Assembly (NCBI RefSeq): GCF_003254665.1
Contig: NZ_QHGY01000008.1
Coordinates: forward strand, 81,856 to 145,855
Source: Billgrantia lactosivorans
Lineage (GTDB): Bacteria; Pseudomonadota; Gammaproteobacteria; Pseudomonadales; Halomonadaceae
Direction: 5' to 3'
Length of the DNA stretch: 64,000 bases
A model generated the notes under the pieces. That model did not search any database. It was not told the DNA's origin and was given only the letters and a program-made list of their open reading frames with translations. Position numbers and translations under genes: made by a program. Positions 10,726 through 19,967 of this stretch are shown here, one piece after another (positions within the stretch are counted from its first letter, which is position 1; every line of letters starts with the position of its first letter).

Positions 10726-13700
10726 ATGCTCAACGCCAACACAATGCTGGAGGCTGCCTCCTGGCAGCAGGATCTCGATACCCTGTTCTCGCGCATCAGT
10801 GACCATTACATCGTGGACGAGGAAGCCTTCGTCCAGGAGCTGGTCGACGTGCTGAGTGCCGATCCCGAGGACTTCCGACGCATCGCGAGCAAGACCGCCG
10901 AGCTGGTCCGTGAAGTGCGCGAGATGGACACCGCGGTGGACACCATCGACGAGCTGCTCCAGCAGTACAGCCTCGATACCCACGAGGGGCTGATGCTGAT
11001 GTGCCTGGCCGAGGCCATGCTGCGCATCCCCGACACGGCCACGGCCGACGCGCTGATCGAGGACAAGCTGGGCCCCGCCGACTGGAAGGCACACGTCGGG
11101 AAGAGCGACTCCTGGCTGGTCAACGCCTCCACCTGGGGCCTGCTGATGACCGGCCGCGTGGTCACCCTCGACAAGCCGCGCGACGGCAAGCCCTCGGGCT
11201 TCATCAACCGCATGGTCAATCGCATGGGCGAGCCCGTGATCCGCCGCGCGATGTACGAGGCGATGAAGATCATGGGCAAGCAGTTCGTGCTCGGCCGTGA
11301 CATCGACGAGGCGCTGAAGCGCTCGCGGCCGCTGTTCGACAAGGGCTACACCTACTCCTACGACATGCTGGGCGAGGCAGCGCGCACCCGAGCCGATGCC
11401 AAGCGCTATTTCGACGACTACGCGCTTGCCATCGAGCGGGTCGGCCTGACCGGCGCCAAGCTCGCCGAGCATACGCCAGCGCCCTCGGTGTCGATCAAGC
11501 TGTCGGCGCTGCATCCGCGCTACGAGTTCGGTCGCCGCGAACAGGTCCTGCGCGAACTGGTCGGCAGCGTCCGGGAACTGGTCGCCATGGCACGCCAGCG
11601 CAGCGTGGCGCTGACCATCGACGCCGAGGAGGTCGACCGCCTGGAGCTGTCGCTGGAGGTGTTCCGCGCCGTCTACGAGAGCGACGACTGCCGGGGCTGG
11701 GGCCATTTCGGCCTGGTGGTGCAGGCCTACTCCAAGCGCGCCCTGCCGGTGCTGCACTACCTCAACCGCCTGGCCGAGCGCCAGGGCGACGAGATCCCCG
11801 TGCGCCTGGTCAAGGGCGCCTACTGGGACAGCGAGATCAAGGAGTCCCAGCAGCTCGGCGTCGACGGCTACCCGGTCTACACGCGCAAGGCGTGCACCGA
11901 CGTCGCCTACCTGGTGTGCGCACGCTTCCTGCTTTCCGATCAGACCCGCGCCCGCATCTTTCCGCAGTTCGCCACCCATAACGCCCACACCATCAGCACC
12001 ATCCTCGAGATGGGCAACGAGGCCACACGCCCGTTCGAGTTCCAGCGCCTTCACGGCATGGGCGAAGCGCTCTACGATGCGGCGCTGAAGCGCGCCCCCC
12101 GGGGCACCTACTGCCGCATCTATGCCCCGGTGGGCGCGCACAAGGACCTGCTGCCCTACCTGGTGCGCCGCCTGCTCGAGAACGGCGCCAACTCCTCGTT
12201 CGTGCACCAGCTGGTCGACCCCAAGGTGCCGGTGGAGTCGCTCTGCGAGCATCCGGTGGAGGCGCTGGCCCAGTACAAGACCTTGGCCAATCCGAGAATC
12301 CCCCTGCCCCGGGACATCTACGGGGCCAAGCGCAGGAACTCGCGGGGCGTCAACCTCAACGTGCGCAGCCACTACGAGCCGCTGATGAAGGCCATGGCGG
12401 GATTCATGGAGCGCAGCTACGAGGTCGGCCCGCTGCTCGCCTTTGCCGTGGAACGGGATCCCGCCAGCGTTCACGAGGTGTTCAGTCCCTACGATCGTCG
12501 CCAGCGGGTCGGCAGCGTGCAGTGGACCCGCCGTGACCAGGCCGCCCGTGCCGTGGACGCCGCCTGGGCCGCCTTCCCGCGCTGGGAAGCCACGCCGGTG
12601 GCCGAGCGCGCCGCCATCGTTCGCCGCCTGGGCGACCTGATGGAGGAGAACATGGCCGAACTGATGGCGCTGTGCTCCCGCGAGGGCGGCAAGCTGCTCA
12701 CCGACGGCGTCGACGAGATCCGCGAAGCGGTGGATTTCTGCCGCTACTATGCCATGCGCGCCGAGGAGCAGTTCGGTGAGCCGATCGAGCTGCCCGGCCC
12801 CACCGGCGAGTCGAACCAACTGATGCTGAACGGCAAGGGCGTATTCGCCGCGATCAGTCCATGGAACTTCCCGGTGGCAATCTTCTGCGGCCAGATGGTC
12901 GCCGCCGCCGTGGCCGGCAACAGCGTACTGGCCAAGCCCGCCGAGCAGACCTCCATCGTCGCCCACCGGGTCGTGGAGCTGCTCTACGAAGCCGGCATGC
13001 CGCGCGACGTGGTTCAGCTGCTGCCGGGCGACGGCCCCACCGTGGGCAGCGTGCTCACCTCCGACCCGCGCATCACCGGGGTCGTCTTCACCGGCGGCAC
13101 CGACACCGCACAGATCATCAACCGTGCCCTGGCGGCGCGCGAGAACGCCCCGCTGCCGGCGCTGGTCGCCGAGACCGGCGGCATGAACGCCCTGATCGTC
13201 GATTCCACCGCCCTGCCGGAGCAGGTCGTGGCCGATGTGGTCCAGTCCGCCTACCAGAGTGCCGGCCAGCGCTGCAGCGCGCTGCGCGTACTCTACCTGC
13301 AGGACGACGTGGCCGATCGCGTCCTCGAGATCCTGCGCGGCGCCATGGAGGAGCTTCACGTCGGCGACCCGCGCGATCTGGGCACCGACGTGGGGCCGGT
13401 GATCGACGAGGATGCGCGCAGGAACCTGCTGGCCCACATCGAACGGCTCAAGGGCGAGGGGCGCCTGCTGGCGGAGACCCGCCTGGATCCGGCCCACACC
13501 GCACACGGCACCTTCGTGCCGCCGGTGGCCTTCCGCATCGACGCCATCGACGCCCTGGAGCGGGAGCAGTTCGGCCCGGTGCTGCACGTGGTGCGCTACA
13601 AGGCCAGCGAGATCGAAGAGGTACTGGAGTCGATCAACGCCAAGGGTTACGGGCTAACGTTCGGGGTACATAGCCGCAACGAATCCTTTGCACAGCTCGT

Positions 13701-13917
13701 CGCCCAGAGGATTCGCGTTGGCAATGTCTATATAAACCGGAATATCATCGGCGCCGTCGTGGGCGTACAGCCGTTCGGCGGCCAGGGCCTATCCGGCACC
13801 GGCCCCAAGGCGGGCGGACCGCACTACCTGCTGCGTTTCGCCACGGAGAAAACGGTGACCGTCAATACCGCCGCCCTGGGCGGCAATGCGTCGCTGCTTG
13901 CGCTGGGAGACGAGTGA
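10726..13917 (+). CDS. putA: Bifunctional proline dehydrogenase / L-glutamate gamma-semialdehyde dehydrogenase
   Basis: Oxidises proline to glutamate in two steps: FAD-dependent proline dehydrogenase (PRODH), then NAD-dependent P5C dehydrogenase. The protein has 1063 residues. The PRODH barrel spans roughly residues 90-470 (YTYSYDMLGEAART, PSVSIKLSALHPRYE, VRLVKGAYWDSE). The ALDH domain follows, with AISPWNFPVAIF, the catalytic-Glu segment ETGGMN and nucleophile Cys850 in SAGQRCSALR. No N-terminal ribbon-helix-helix DNA-binding domain is present, unlike the ~1320-residue E. coli PutA, so it cannot repress its own operon that way. The start MLNANTMLEA at 10726 is preceded by a modest GGGGAA. 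It is followed by putP. Confidence 0.95.
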   Translation: MLNANTMLEAASWQQDLDTLFSRISDHYIVDEEAFVQELVDVLSADPEDFRRIASKTAELVREVREMDTAVDTIDELLQQYSLDTHEGLMLMCLAEAMLRIPDTATADALIEDKLGPADWKAHVGKSDSWLVNASTWGLLMTGRVVTLDKPRDGKPSGFINRMVNRMGEPVIRRAMYEAMKIMGKQFVLGRDIDEALKRSRPLFDKGYTYSYDMLGEAARTRADAKRYFDDYALAIERVGLTGAKLAEHTPAPSVSIKLSALHPRYEFGRREQVLRELVGSVRELVAMARQRSVALTIDAEEVDRLELSLEVFRAVYESDDCRGWGHFGLVVQAYSKRALPVLHYLNRLAERQGDEIPVRLVKGAYWDSEIKESQQLGVDGYPVYTRKACTDVAYLVCARFLLSDQTRARIFPQFATHNAHTISTILEMGNEATRPFEFQRLHGMGEALYDAALKRAPRGTYCRIYAPVGAHKDLLPYLVRRLLENGANSSFVHQLVDPKVPVESLCEHPVEALAQYKTLANPRIPLPRDIYGAKRRNSRGVNLNVRSHYEPLMKAMAGFMERSYEVGPLLAFAVERDPASVHEVFSPYDRRQRVGSVQWTRRDQAARAVDAAWAAFPRWEATPVAERAAIVRRLGDLMEENMAELMALCSREGGKLLTDGVDEIREAVDFCRYYAMRAEEQFGEPIELPGPTGESNQLMLNGKGVFAAISPWNFPVAIFCGQMVAAAVAGNSVLAKPAEQTSIVAHRVVELLYEAGMPRDVVQLLPGDGPTVGSVLTSDPRITGVVFTGGTDTAQIINRALAARENAPLPALVAETGGMNALIVDSTALPEQVVADVVQSAYQSAGQRCSALRVLYLQDDVADRVLEILRGAMEELHVGDPRDLGTDVGPVIDEDARRNLLAHIERLKGEGRLLAETRLDPAHTAHGTFVPPVAFRIDAIDALEREQFGPVLHVVRYKASEIEEVLESINAKGYGLTFGVHSRNESFAQLVAQRIRVGNVYINRNIIGAVVGVQPFGGQGLSGTGPKAGGPHYLLRFATEKTVTVNTAALGGNASLLALGDE

Positions 13918-13959
13918 CCAGACTCGTCTATGACCACAAGAAGATTGAAGGAACCCCCA

Positions 13960-15438
13960 ATGGTAGAGAACAACATGGCTATCGGCTTCACCTTCGCGGT
14001 GTATCTCATCGTGATGCTAGGCATCGGTATCGTGGCCTACATGCGTACCACCAACCTTTCCGACTACATCCTCGGCGGCCGCTCGCTCGGCCCCTGGACC
14101 TCGGCGATCTCCGCCGGGGCGTCGGACATGTCGGGCTGGCTGCTGCTGGGCCTGCCCGGTGCCGCCTATGTCAGCGGCATCTCGGCCAGCTGGATCGCCA
14201 TCGGCCTGCTGATCGGCACCTGGCTCAACTGGCTGATCGTGGCGCGCCGCCTGCGCCTCTACAGCTTCAAGGTCAGCGATGCCCTGACCCTGCCCGAGTA
14301 TTTCGCCAACCGCTTCCGTGACAAGTCACAGCTGCTGCGCGTGATATCGGCGGTGTTCATCCTGATGTTCTTCCTCTTCTACACCAGCTCCGGGCTGGTC
14401 GCCGGCGGCCGGCTGTTCGAGACGGTGTTCGGGCTCGATTACACCGTCGCCGTGACCATCGGCACCCTGACGATCATCTCCTACACCTTCATCGGCGGCT
14501 TCCTGGCGGTCTCCTGGACCGACCTGATCCAGGGCCTGATGATGGCCGCGGCGCTCGCCATCGTGCCGATCATCGCCTTCGGCGACCTGGGCGGCACCAG
14601 CGGCGCCGGCGCCGCTCTCGCCGCCGAAAGCGAGTACATGCTTTCCTGGTTCCGCGACGCCTCCAGCGGCGAGGCGCTGACCGTCATCGGCATCGTCAGC
14701 TCGCTGGCCTGGGGCCTGGGCTACTTCGGCCAGCCACACATCCTGGCGCGCTTCGCCGCCATTCGCAGTGATCGCGACATTCCCGCCGCGCGCCGCATTG
14801 CCGTGACCTGGACCGCCATCGCCCTGATCAGCTCGATCGCCGTGGGCCTGCTCGGGGTGGGCTTCGTGCAGCGGGACCTGGCCGACGGCGAGACCGTGTT
14901 CATGGTGATGGTCAACCTGATCTTCCATCCGGTCATCGCCGGCATCCTGCTCGCCGCCATCCTCGCCGCGATCATGTCCACCGCCGACTCCCAGCTGCTG
15001 GTCTCCTCCTCGGCGCTGACCGACGATTTCTACAAGGCGATCTTCCGCAAGGACGCCAGCCAGACCGAGCTGGTGTGGATCGGCCGCCTGGCGGTCATCG
15101 CCATCGCCGTACTCGCCTACCTGCTGGCGCTCAACCCCGATGCCACCGTGCTCGATCTGGTCGCCTACGCCTGGGCCGGCTTCGGTGCCGCCTTCGGCCC
15201 GGCGCTGATCATGTCGCTCTACTGGCGGCGCATGAACAAGTGGGGCGCCCTGGCCGGCATCGTGGTAGGGGGCGTCACCGTGGTGATCTGGGCCGAGCTG
15301 TCCGGCGGCATCTTCGATCTCTACGAGATCGTGCCGGGCGTGGTCCTGGCCTACCTCGCCATCGTGGCGGCAAGCCTCGCCACGGAAGAGCCGGACCTGC
15401 GCGTGACCGCCGACTTCGATACCTTCGAGGAGGCATGA
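13960..15438 (+). CDS. putP: Sodium/proline symporter
   Basis: Na+-coupled proline importer of the inner membrane (solute:sodium symporter family). It has 492 residues (E. coli PutP 502) and about 13 membrane helices. Typical segments are visible: LSDYILGGRSLGPWTSAISAGASDMSGWLL (split here across TM1-TM2), then LPEYFANRF, and AAIMSTADSQLLVSSSALTDDFYK. I prefer the ATG at 13960 because GAAGGAAC lies just upstream. It begins 42 bp after putA and ends at a bidirectional terminator, so putA-putP is a probable transcription unit supplying proline as nutrient or osmolyte. Confidence 0.94.
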   Translation: MVENNMAIGFTFAVYLIVMLGIGIVAYMRTTNLSDYILGGRSLGPWTSAISAGASDMSGWLLLGLPGAAYVSGISASWIAIGLLIGTWLNWLIVARRLRLYSFKVSDALTLPEYFANRFRDKSQLLRVISAVFILMFFLFYTSSGLVAGGRLFETVFGLDYTVAVTIGTLTIISYTFIGGFLAVSWTDLIQGLMMAAALAIVPIIAFGDLGGTSGAGAALAAESEYMLSWFRDASSGEALTVIGIVSSLAWGLGYFGQPHILARFAAIRSDRDIPAARRIAVTWTAIALISSIAVGLLGVGFVQRDLADGETVFMVMVNLIFHPVIAGILLAAILAAIMSTADSQLLVSSSALTDDFYKAIFRKDASQTELVWIGRLAVIAIAVLAYLLALNPDATVLDLVAYAWAGFGAAFGPALIMSLYWRRMNKWGALAGIVVGGVTVVIWAELSGGIFDLYEIVPGVVLAYLAIVAASLATEEPDLRVTADFDTFEEA

Positions 15439-15473
15439 TTACCCGGCGGGGCGGGAACTGGCCCGCCGGATGA

Positions 15474-15501
15474 CGAAAAGCCGCCCTCGTGGCGGCTTTT
15501 T
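15474..15501 (+). terminator. Bidirectional terminator between putP and a convergent gene
   Basis: AAAA-GCCGCC-CTCGT-GGCGGC-TTTTT. The flanking A4 and T5 runs make it usable from both sides, ending putP and the small minus-strand gene that follows. Confidence 0.88.
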
Positions 15502-15508
15502 CGTGGCC

Positions 15509-15805
15509 TCACGCCAGCCAGAGGGCACGCGCGATCACCAGCAGGCAAAAGGCGCACAGCGCCACCAGGCTCACCGGCGGGCGAGTGGCTCGCCGCAGCC
15601 AGTGACGGCGAAACTCGAGCCCCAGGGGCTGCATGAAGGCCGCGCCCAGCGCCCAGACACCCAGCCCGATGGCCGGCATGCGCAGGGACATCGGCAACCC
15701 GCTGATCAGCTCGGGTTGAATCAGCAGCCACAGCGCCAGGGCGGCGGCGATCAGCATGGCTGCCAGCGTCAGCCACATCGGGCGATCCTGAACCTCGCTC
15801 ATCAT
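15509..15805 (-). CDS. Small three-helix membrane protein (possibly YbgE-like)
   Basis: 98 residues with three predicted membrane helices (about 10-28, 43-61 and 77-96). Layout and the GLGVWALGAAFMQPLGLEFR segment recall YbgE-type proteins of cytochrome bd operons, but there are no cyd genes nearby, so this is tentative. ATG-ATG at 15800-15805 has GGGAG 8 bp upstream of the first ATG. Confidence 0.6.
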   Translation of the reverse strand: MMSEVQDRPMWLTLAAMLIAAALALWLLIQPELISGLPMSLRMPAIGLGVWALGAAFMQPLGLEFRRHWLRRATRPPVSLVALCAFCLLVIARALWLA

Positions 15806-16075
15806 CTTGCGTTCTCCCGTGTACGCTTACTCAAGGCTTAGCCCCTGCCGCATCCCGGCGCCATGCTGCAAGACAGCAATAATTGTACAGCTCGTTGCGC
15901 CCGGCTTGTCATATTCAAGGCTTTGAAATTAGGCAATCATGCAATTATAGCAATCAATCAGGCCAATAACGGCGATAACAAAATTAAACAGGACTTTTAG
16001 AAACAGTGTTCGTATAGTAGACAGCGTCCAATGCTGCCGGGAACCTCCGGCGTTAGAAACCAGGAGGACGCTGTT

Positions 16076-16678
16076 ATGAAACCGATCCGTCTGATTCCTG
16101 TGGTTGCCGTTGCAGCCAGCACCCTCTTCGTCAGCCAGGCGGCACTGGCCTACGGCGCCGGGGATGTCTTCGTGCGTGGCGGCTTCGCCAAGTCAGAACC
16201 AAGCTCCGATAACGGGGAGGTGGCCGGCCAAGACCTTTCCATCGAGGATTCCAACGGCTTCACCTTCGGCGCGGGCTACCTGTTCCACGACAAGATCGGC
16301 GTCGAGCTGAACAGCTCCGAGAAGATCGAGCACGATCTCGCGCTGGGCGGGGGGGATGCCGGCTCAATCGACCGCATGCCGGTCAACCTGCTGGTCAACT
16401 ACTACCCGCTGGGTGGGCTGGATTCCAAGGTGCAGCCCTACCTGGGTGCCGGCGTGAACTACACCCGCTTCTCCGGCGAGCCGGATGGCATCAACGCTGA
16501 CAATAGCTACGGCGCTGCCGGTCAGGTCGGGATTGATCTCGCCATCACGGATAACCTGATGCTGAATGGCTTTGCCAACTATGCCGAAGTTCACTCGGAC
16601 GTCTCCGCGGCTGGCAGCGAATCGGAAGTCAAGGTGGATCCCCTGACCGTCGGCGGCGGCGTGACCTTCCGCTTCTGA
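16076..16678 (+). CDS. OmpW-family outer membrane protein (copy 1)
   Basis: 200 residues with a signal peptide ending at QAALA (about residue 23). An eight-strand beta-barrel of the OmpW type is expected. Family signs are GAGYLFHDKIGVELN, VNLLVNYYPLGG, VQPYLGAGVNYT and a C-terminal GGGVTFRF ending in Phe, the usual BAM signal. OmpW proteins form narrow hydrophobic channels and often respond to osmotic or oxygen stress. The ATG at 16076 has an AGGAGGACGCTG ribosome-binding site. The upstream ~270 bp is AT-rich and probably holds the promoter. A paralogue follows. Confidence 0.88.
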   Translation: MKPIRLIPVVAVAASTLFVSQAALAYGAGDVFVRGGFAKSEPSSDNGEVAGQDLSIEDSNGFTFGAGYLFHDKIGVELNSSEKIEHDLALGGGDAGSIDRMPVNLLVNYYPLGGLDSKVQPYLGAGVNYTRFSGEPDGINADNSYGAAGQVGIDLAITDNLMLNGFANYAEVHSDVSAAGSESEVKVDPLTVGGGVTFRF

Positions 16679-16709
16679 TCCACGCCAGGCTGGCAGTACC
16701 GCAGTGCGC

Positions 16710-16738
16710 AAGCGCCGGGCCCTTGGCCCGGCGCTTTT
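16710..16738 (+). terminator. Terminator after first ompW-like gene
   Basis: Stem GCGCCGGGCC / GGCCCGGCGC with a 3-nt loop followed by TTTT. It ends the first ompW-like transcript and separates it from the second copy. Confidence 0.88.
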
Positions 16739-16890
16739 CGCTTGCGCCCAAAAAAGCATGTGAAGTGCCTGTTTGGTTGCCGGCAGCAACTATTGCCGTG
16801 GGTCAATATTCTGCCGTCAGGCACTGAGTAGACTGGCTTCGTTTGCCAGCAGCCTCGGGCTGCCCCCTTCGCCAACGACAGGAGTCGACC

Positions 16891-17523
16891 ATGCGCAAAC
16901 CCGCCCTTCCCATGCTCTTCGGCGCCGGCCTGGCAGCCACCGCCCTCATCGCCAGCGGCCAGGCACTGGCCTACAACCAGGGCGATTTCATCACTCGCGT
17001 GGGCGTCGCCCATGTCGACCCCAAGGGCGACAACGGCAGCCTCGCCGATGGCGCCTTCGATGTGGAGGTGGATAGCGACACCAACCTGGGCTTTACCCTG
17101 GGGTACCTGTTCCACGACAAGCTGGGCGTCGAGCTGCTGGCGGCCCTGCCGTTCAAGCACGATATCGAACTCAATGGAGTCGAGGCCGCTTCGACAAAGC
17201 ACCTGCCGCCGACCCTGACCCTGCAGTACTACCCGCTGGGTGGCACCGGCAACCAGCTCCAGCCCTATGCCGGCGTCGGCCTCAACTACACCCACTTTTT
17301 CAGCGAAGAGATCGATGTCCCTGGCGTCGAGCTCGAACTCGACAGCTCCTGGGGCCTGGCCGGCCAGCTCGGTGTCGACGTGCGCCTGGACGATGGCTGG
17401 GGGGTCAATGCCGCCGCCTGGTACGTCGATATCGATACCGATGCCAGCCTGAACGGCACGGATGTGGGCACGGTCAATATCGACCCCTGGGTCTTCATGG
17501 CCGGCGTCAGCTACCGCTTCTGA
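16891..17523 (+). CDS. OmpW-family outer membrane protein (copy 2)
   Basis: 210 residues. Signal peptide ends at GQALA (about residue 25). It shares with copy 1 the segments LGYLFHDKLGVEL, LQYYPLGGTGNQLQPYAGVGLNYT and the terminal GVSYRF, but the loops differ strongly, including an acidic VPGVELELDSS loop. The ATG at 16891 has an ACAGGAG ribosome-binding site. It has its own upstream space after the copy-1 terminator, so the two are probably regulated separately. It is an outer-membrane channel by family; the substrate is unknown. Confidence 0.88.
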   Translation: MRKPALPMLFGAGLAATALIASGQALAYNQGDFITRVGVAHVDPKGDNGSLADGAFDVEVDSDTNLGFTLGYLFHDKLGVELLAALPFKHDIELNGVEAASTKHLPPTLTLQYYPLGGTGNQLQPYAGVGLNYTHFFSEEIDVPGVELELDSSWGLAGQLGVDVRLDDGWGVNAAAWYVDIDTDASLNGTDVGTVNIDPWVFMAGVSYRF

Positions 17524-17540
17524 CCCCGCCCTATCGTCGC

Positions 17541-17564
17541 GAGGCCCGCCGCATGGCGGGCCTC
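17541..17564 (+). terminator. Hairpin between ompW copy 2 and convergent gene
   Basis: Perfect 10-bp stem GAGGCCCGCC / GGCGGGCCTC with GCAT loop, between two convergent genes. No T-run, so strength is uncertain. Confidence 0.55.
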
Positions 17565-17598
17565 GTGCGTTGCGGGGTCGAGCGACGAGTCGGCGTGC

Positions 17599-18099
17599 TC
17601 AGCGCGGGGAGTGGCGCGACAGGCCAAGCTGGGATAGCACGCGATCCTCGAGGCCGTGGATCGCCTCGACCCGGGCCAGCCGGCGATAGTAGTCGTGGCT
17701 GAGAAAGGGCCGCCCGGCCAGCAGATGCTCGAGGTACTCCCGCGCCGGCTTGAGGGCCTGGGCGGTGGTGCCGGGCGCAGCGACATAGACCCAGGCCTCG
17801 ATCGGACCTTCGTCGGTGACGATGGGGTGGCGGTGGCGCTGGTACTCATGCGGATGACCCTCGAAGGGATCCATGAGCTCGATCTGGGCCGGCTCGAGCA
17901 GCTCGAACAGCGCGCCCTCGACGCTCTCGCCCGCTGCTGGCGCCACGTTGGCATGGGCGACGCCCGCGACCCGCGAGGCCTTGTCGAAGCGCAAGGCATG
18001 GTGGTGCAGCGTGCCCGCCAGGGCGCGTCGCGTCGCGCCGATGCGGGCCTCGACGCGTGCCACGTTCATGTTGCTGCCATAGGCGAAGTAGTACGGCAT
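17599..18099 (-). CDS. Gamma-glutamylcyclotransferase-like protein
   Basis: 166 residues with the N-terminal family motif YFAYGSNM, which forms the substrate-binding loop of the GGCT/AIG2 fold. The expected acidic catalytic residue is in the FEGHPHEY region. These enzymes cleave gamma-glutamyl amino acids to 5-oxoproline, though bacterial members are rarely characterised. The start at 18097-18099 is fixed by the conserved MPYYFAYGSN. It lies just downstream of yqcC on the same strand (31-bp gap), so the two may be cotranscribed. Confidence 0.8.
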   Translation of the reverse strand: MPYYFAYGSNMNVARVEARIGATRRALAGTLHHHALRFDKASRVAGVAHANVAPAAGESVEGALFELLEPAQIELMDPFEGHPHEYQRHRHPIVTDEGPIEAWVYVAAPGTTAQALKPAREYLEHLLAGRPFLSHDYYRRLARVEAIHGLEDRVLSQLGLSRHSPR

Positions 18100-18130
18100 G
18101 GCGTCTCCGTGGCTTGGGCGATGCGCAGCG

Positions 18131-18463
18131 TCAGTTCTCGGTGACCAGGCGGTCGATCTCCTCGACGGCCTTGCACAGCAGCAGGCGATCGCTGGCGCGG
18201 GCACCCTGCTGCGCCAGATAGGTATCGACCACGGGCGCCACGTCGCATTTCGCCGGCATCGGCGCCCTGGCCTCGACCAGCGCGTCGAGCCGGGCGATGA
18301 ACACGAAGCGCAGCCACTGGGGCAGCGCCATGGTATCGATGCAGAACGGCTGCTCGCTCTGGTAGGCGTCGGGCGCCGGCGCGCTCATGCGCCACATGTT
18401 GGTGGCCCTCATGGTGGCCTCGAGACGGCGCAGTGCCACGTCGAGCTCGTCGTGTACGGTCAT
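18131..18463 (-). CDS. yqcC: YqcC-family protein (DUF446)
   Basis: 110 residues, all helical, cytoplasmic. It carries the family signature SEQPFCIDTMALPQWLRFVF, then RAPMPAKCDVAPVVD. Function is unknown; in E. coli yqcC is next to truC. The start has a GGAGT ribosome-binding site. No pseudouridine synthase gene is adjacent here. Confidence 0.85.
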   Translation of the reverse strand: MTVHDELDVALRRLEATMRATNMWRMSAPAPDAYQSEQPFCIDTMALPQWLRFVFIARLDALVEARAPMPAKCDVAPVVDTYLAQQGARASDRLLLCKAVEEIDRLVTEN

Positions 18464-18532
18464 GGAGACTCCTGTGCAACTGTGCCTTCATTATCGCACA
18501 ACTGAGCCGGCCTCCAACCGCGCGAGGGCCGC

Positions 18533-19279
18533 TCAGGCGGGCTGGCCGGCCAGGATCTTGCGCAGGAAGTCACGCGTACGCGGATCGCGAGGCGCATTGA
18601 AGAGCTGCGAAGGCGGCCCCTGCTCGACGATGCGTCCACCCTCCATGAATACCACGCGATCCGCCACGTCCCGGGCGAAGCCCATCTCGTGCGTGACCAC
18701 CAGCATGGTCTGCCGCTCACGGGCCAGCTGCTTCATCAACCCGAGCACCTCCTCGACCCACTCGGGGTCGAGCGAGGAGGTCGGCTCGTCGAACAGGATC
18801 ACTTCGGCCTGAGCGGCCATGGCCCGGCCGATGCCGACCCGCTGCTGCTGACCGCCGGAGAGCGAGGCCGGGTAGGCGTCCGCCTTGTCGGCCAGTCCGA
18901 TGCGCTCGAGGATCTCGCGGGCCCGGGCGTGCGCCCTGGCCTTGGGCCAGCGGTTCACCACGATCAAGCCTTCGGCGATGTTCTCGAGTGCGGTCTTGTT
19001 GGCGAACAGCGCGTAGTTCTGGAACACGAACGCCGTGCGCCGCCTCGCCGCCAGGATATCGGCCCGACTGGCCCGGGTGACGTCGACGCTCAGGTCGCCG
19101 ATGACCAGATGGCCGGCATCGGGGCGCTCGAGAAAGTTGAGGCAGCGCAGCAGCGTCGACTTGCCGGTCCCCGAGGGGCCGATCACGACGATGATTTCCC
19201 CCTGCGCGATGTCGAGGTCGATGCCATCGAGCACGGTTGCGTCGCCGAAGCGCTTGACGAGATTGGCGATCTTGATCAT
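18533..19279 (-). CDS. Polar amino acid (cystine-type) ABC transporter ATPase
   Basis: 248 residues. Walker A GPSGTGKST, signature LSGGQQQR, Walker B VILFDEPTSSLDPE and switch-loop VVTHEMGFA are all intact, as in GlnQ/HisP/TcyN. The start MIKIANLV at 19277-19279 overlaps the permease stop as ATGA; the longer in-frame reading lacks support. It energises the permease encoded just upstream. Confidence 0.92.
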   Translation of the reverse strand: MIKIANLVKRFGDATVLDGIDLDIAQGEIIVVIGPSGTGKSTLLRCLNFLERPDAGHLVIGDLSVDVTRASRADILAARRRTAFVFQNYALFANKTALENIAEGLIVVNRWPKARAHARAREILERIGLADKADAYPASLSGGQQQRVGIGRAMAAQAEVILFDEPTSSLDPEWVEEVLGLMKQLARERQTMLVVTHEMGFARDVADRVVFMEGGRIVEQGPPSQLFNAPRDPRTRDFLRKILAGQPA

Positions 19280-19950
19280 CTGCGGTAGGCCCTGTTGAGT
19301 CGCAGCTCCAGCCATCGCTGGAACCAGGCCAGCAGCTCGACGATGATCCAGTACAGGATCGCCACCGTGATGAAGGCCTCGAAATAGAGGAAGCTGCCGG
19401 CCGCCTCCTTCTGGGTCGCCCCCATCAGCTCCGTGACACCGAGGGTGAAGGCCAGCGAGGTCGCCTTGATCATGTCGATGAAGTAGTTCATCAGCGTGGG
19501 CACGGCCACGCGGGTGGCCTGGGGCAGCACGATGCGGCGCATCAGCTGACCATTGGTCATGCCGATCGACAGGGCCGCCTCGGTCTGGCTGCGGTCGACC
19601 CCCACGATGGCGGCGCGTATCGACTCCGCCATGTAGGCGGAGAAGTGCAGCGTGAGGCCCATGATCGTGGCGGTGATGCCGTTGATCTGGGTCAGGAAGG
19701 CCAGCAGCTGCGGCAGGCCGTAGTAGAACAGGAACAGCTGGACCAGCAGCGGGGTGCCGCGGAAGAAGGAGATGAACAGCAGGGTCGCCGCGTTCAGCCC
19801 CGGGATCTTCAGCACGCGGATCACCGCCAGGCCGCAGGAGAGGATCAGGGCCAGGGCCATGCCCGCCGCGGCCATCTGCAGCGTGAGCGGCAGATAGCGC
19901 AGCAGGACGGGCACCAACCCCAGCATGTAGTCGAAGTCGAGGACACGCAT
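19276..19950 (-). CDS. Polar amino acid (cystine-type) ABC transporter permease
   Basis: 224 residues with about five membrane helices. The His/Glu/Gln/Arg permease-family segment ISFFRGTPLLVQLFLFYYG and the EAA loop (EAALSIGMTNGQLMRRIVLP) are visible. A single permease gene suggests a homodimeric channel. It starts 17 bp after the binding-protein gene and overlaps the ATPase gene by 4 bp. Confidence 0.92.
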   Translation of the reverse strand: MRVLDFDYMLGLVPVLLRYLPLTLQMAAAGMALALILSCGLAVIRVLKIPGLNAATLLFISFFRGTPLLVQLFLFYYGLPQLLAFLTQINGITATIMGLTLHFSAYMAESIRAAIVGVDRSQTEAALSIGMTNGQLMRRIVLPQATRVAVPTLMNYFIDMIKATSLAFTLGVTELMGATQKEAAGSFLYFEAFITVAILYWIIVELLAWFQRWLELRLNRAYRR

Positions 19951-19967
19951 GGAGAGCGCTCAGCGGG

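Noticed and set aside
10669..13587. 972-codon minus-strand reading frame inside putA
   Set aside because: Fully antisense to PutA, whose PRODH and ALDH motifs are unambiguous. Open only because of GC-rich third positions.
15806..16075. FNR-type operator upstream of the first ompW-like gene
   Set aside because: Only loose matches such as TTGTCATATTCAA are present, and no -35/-10 pair at proper spacing confirms them.
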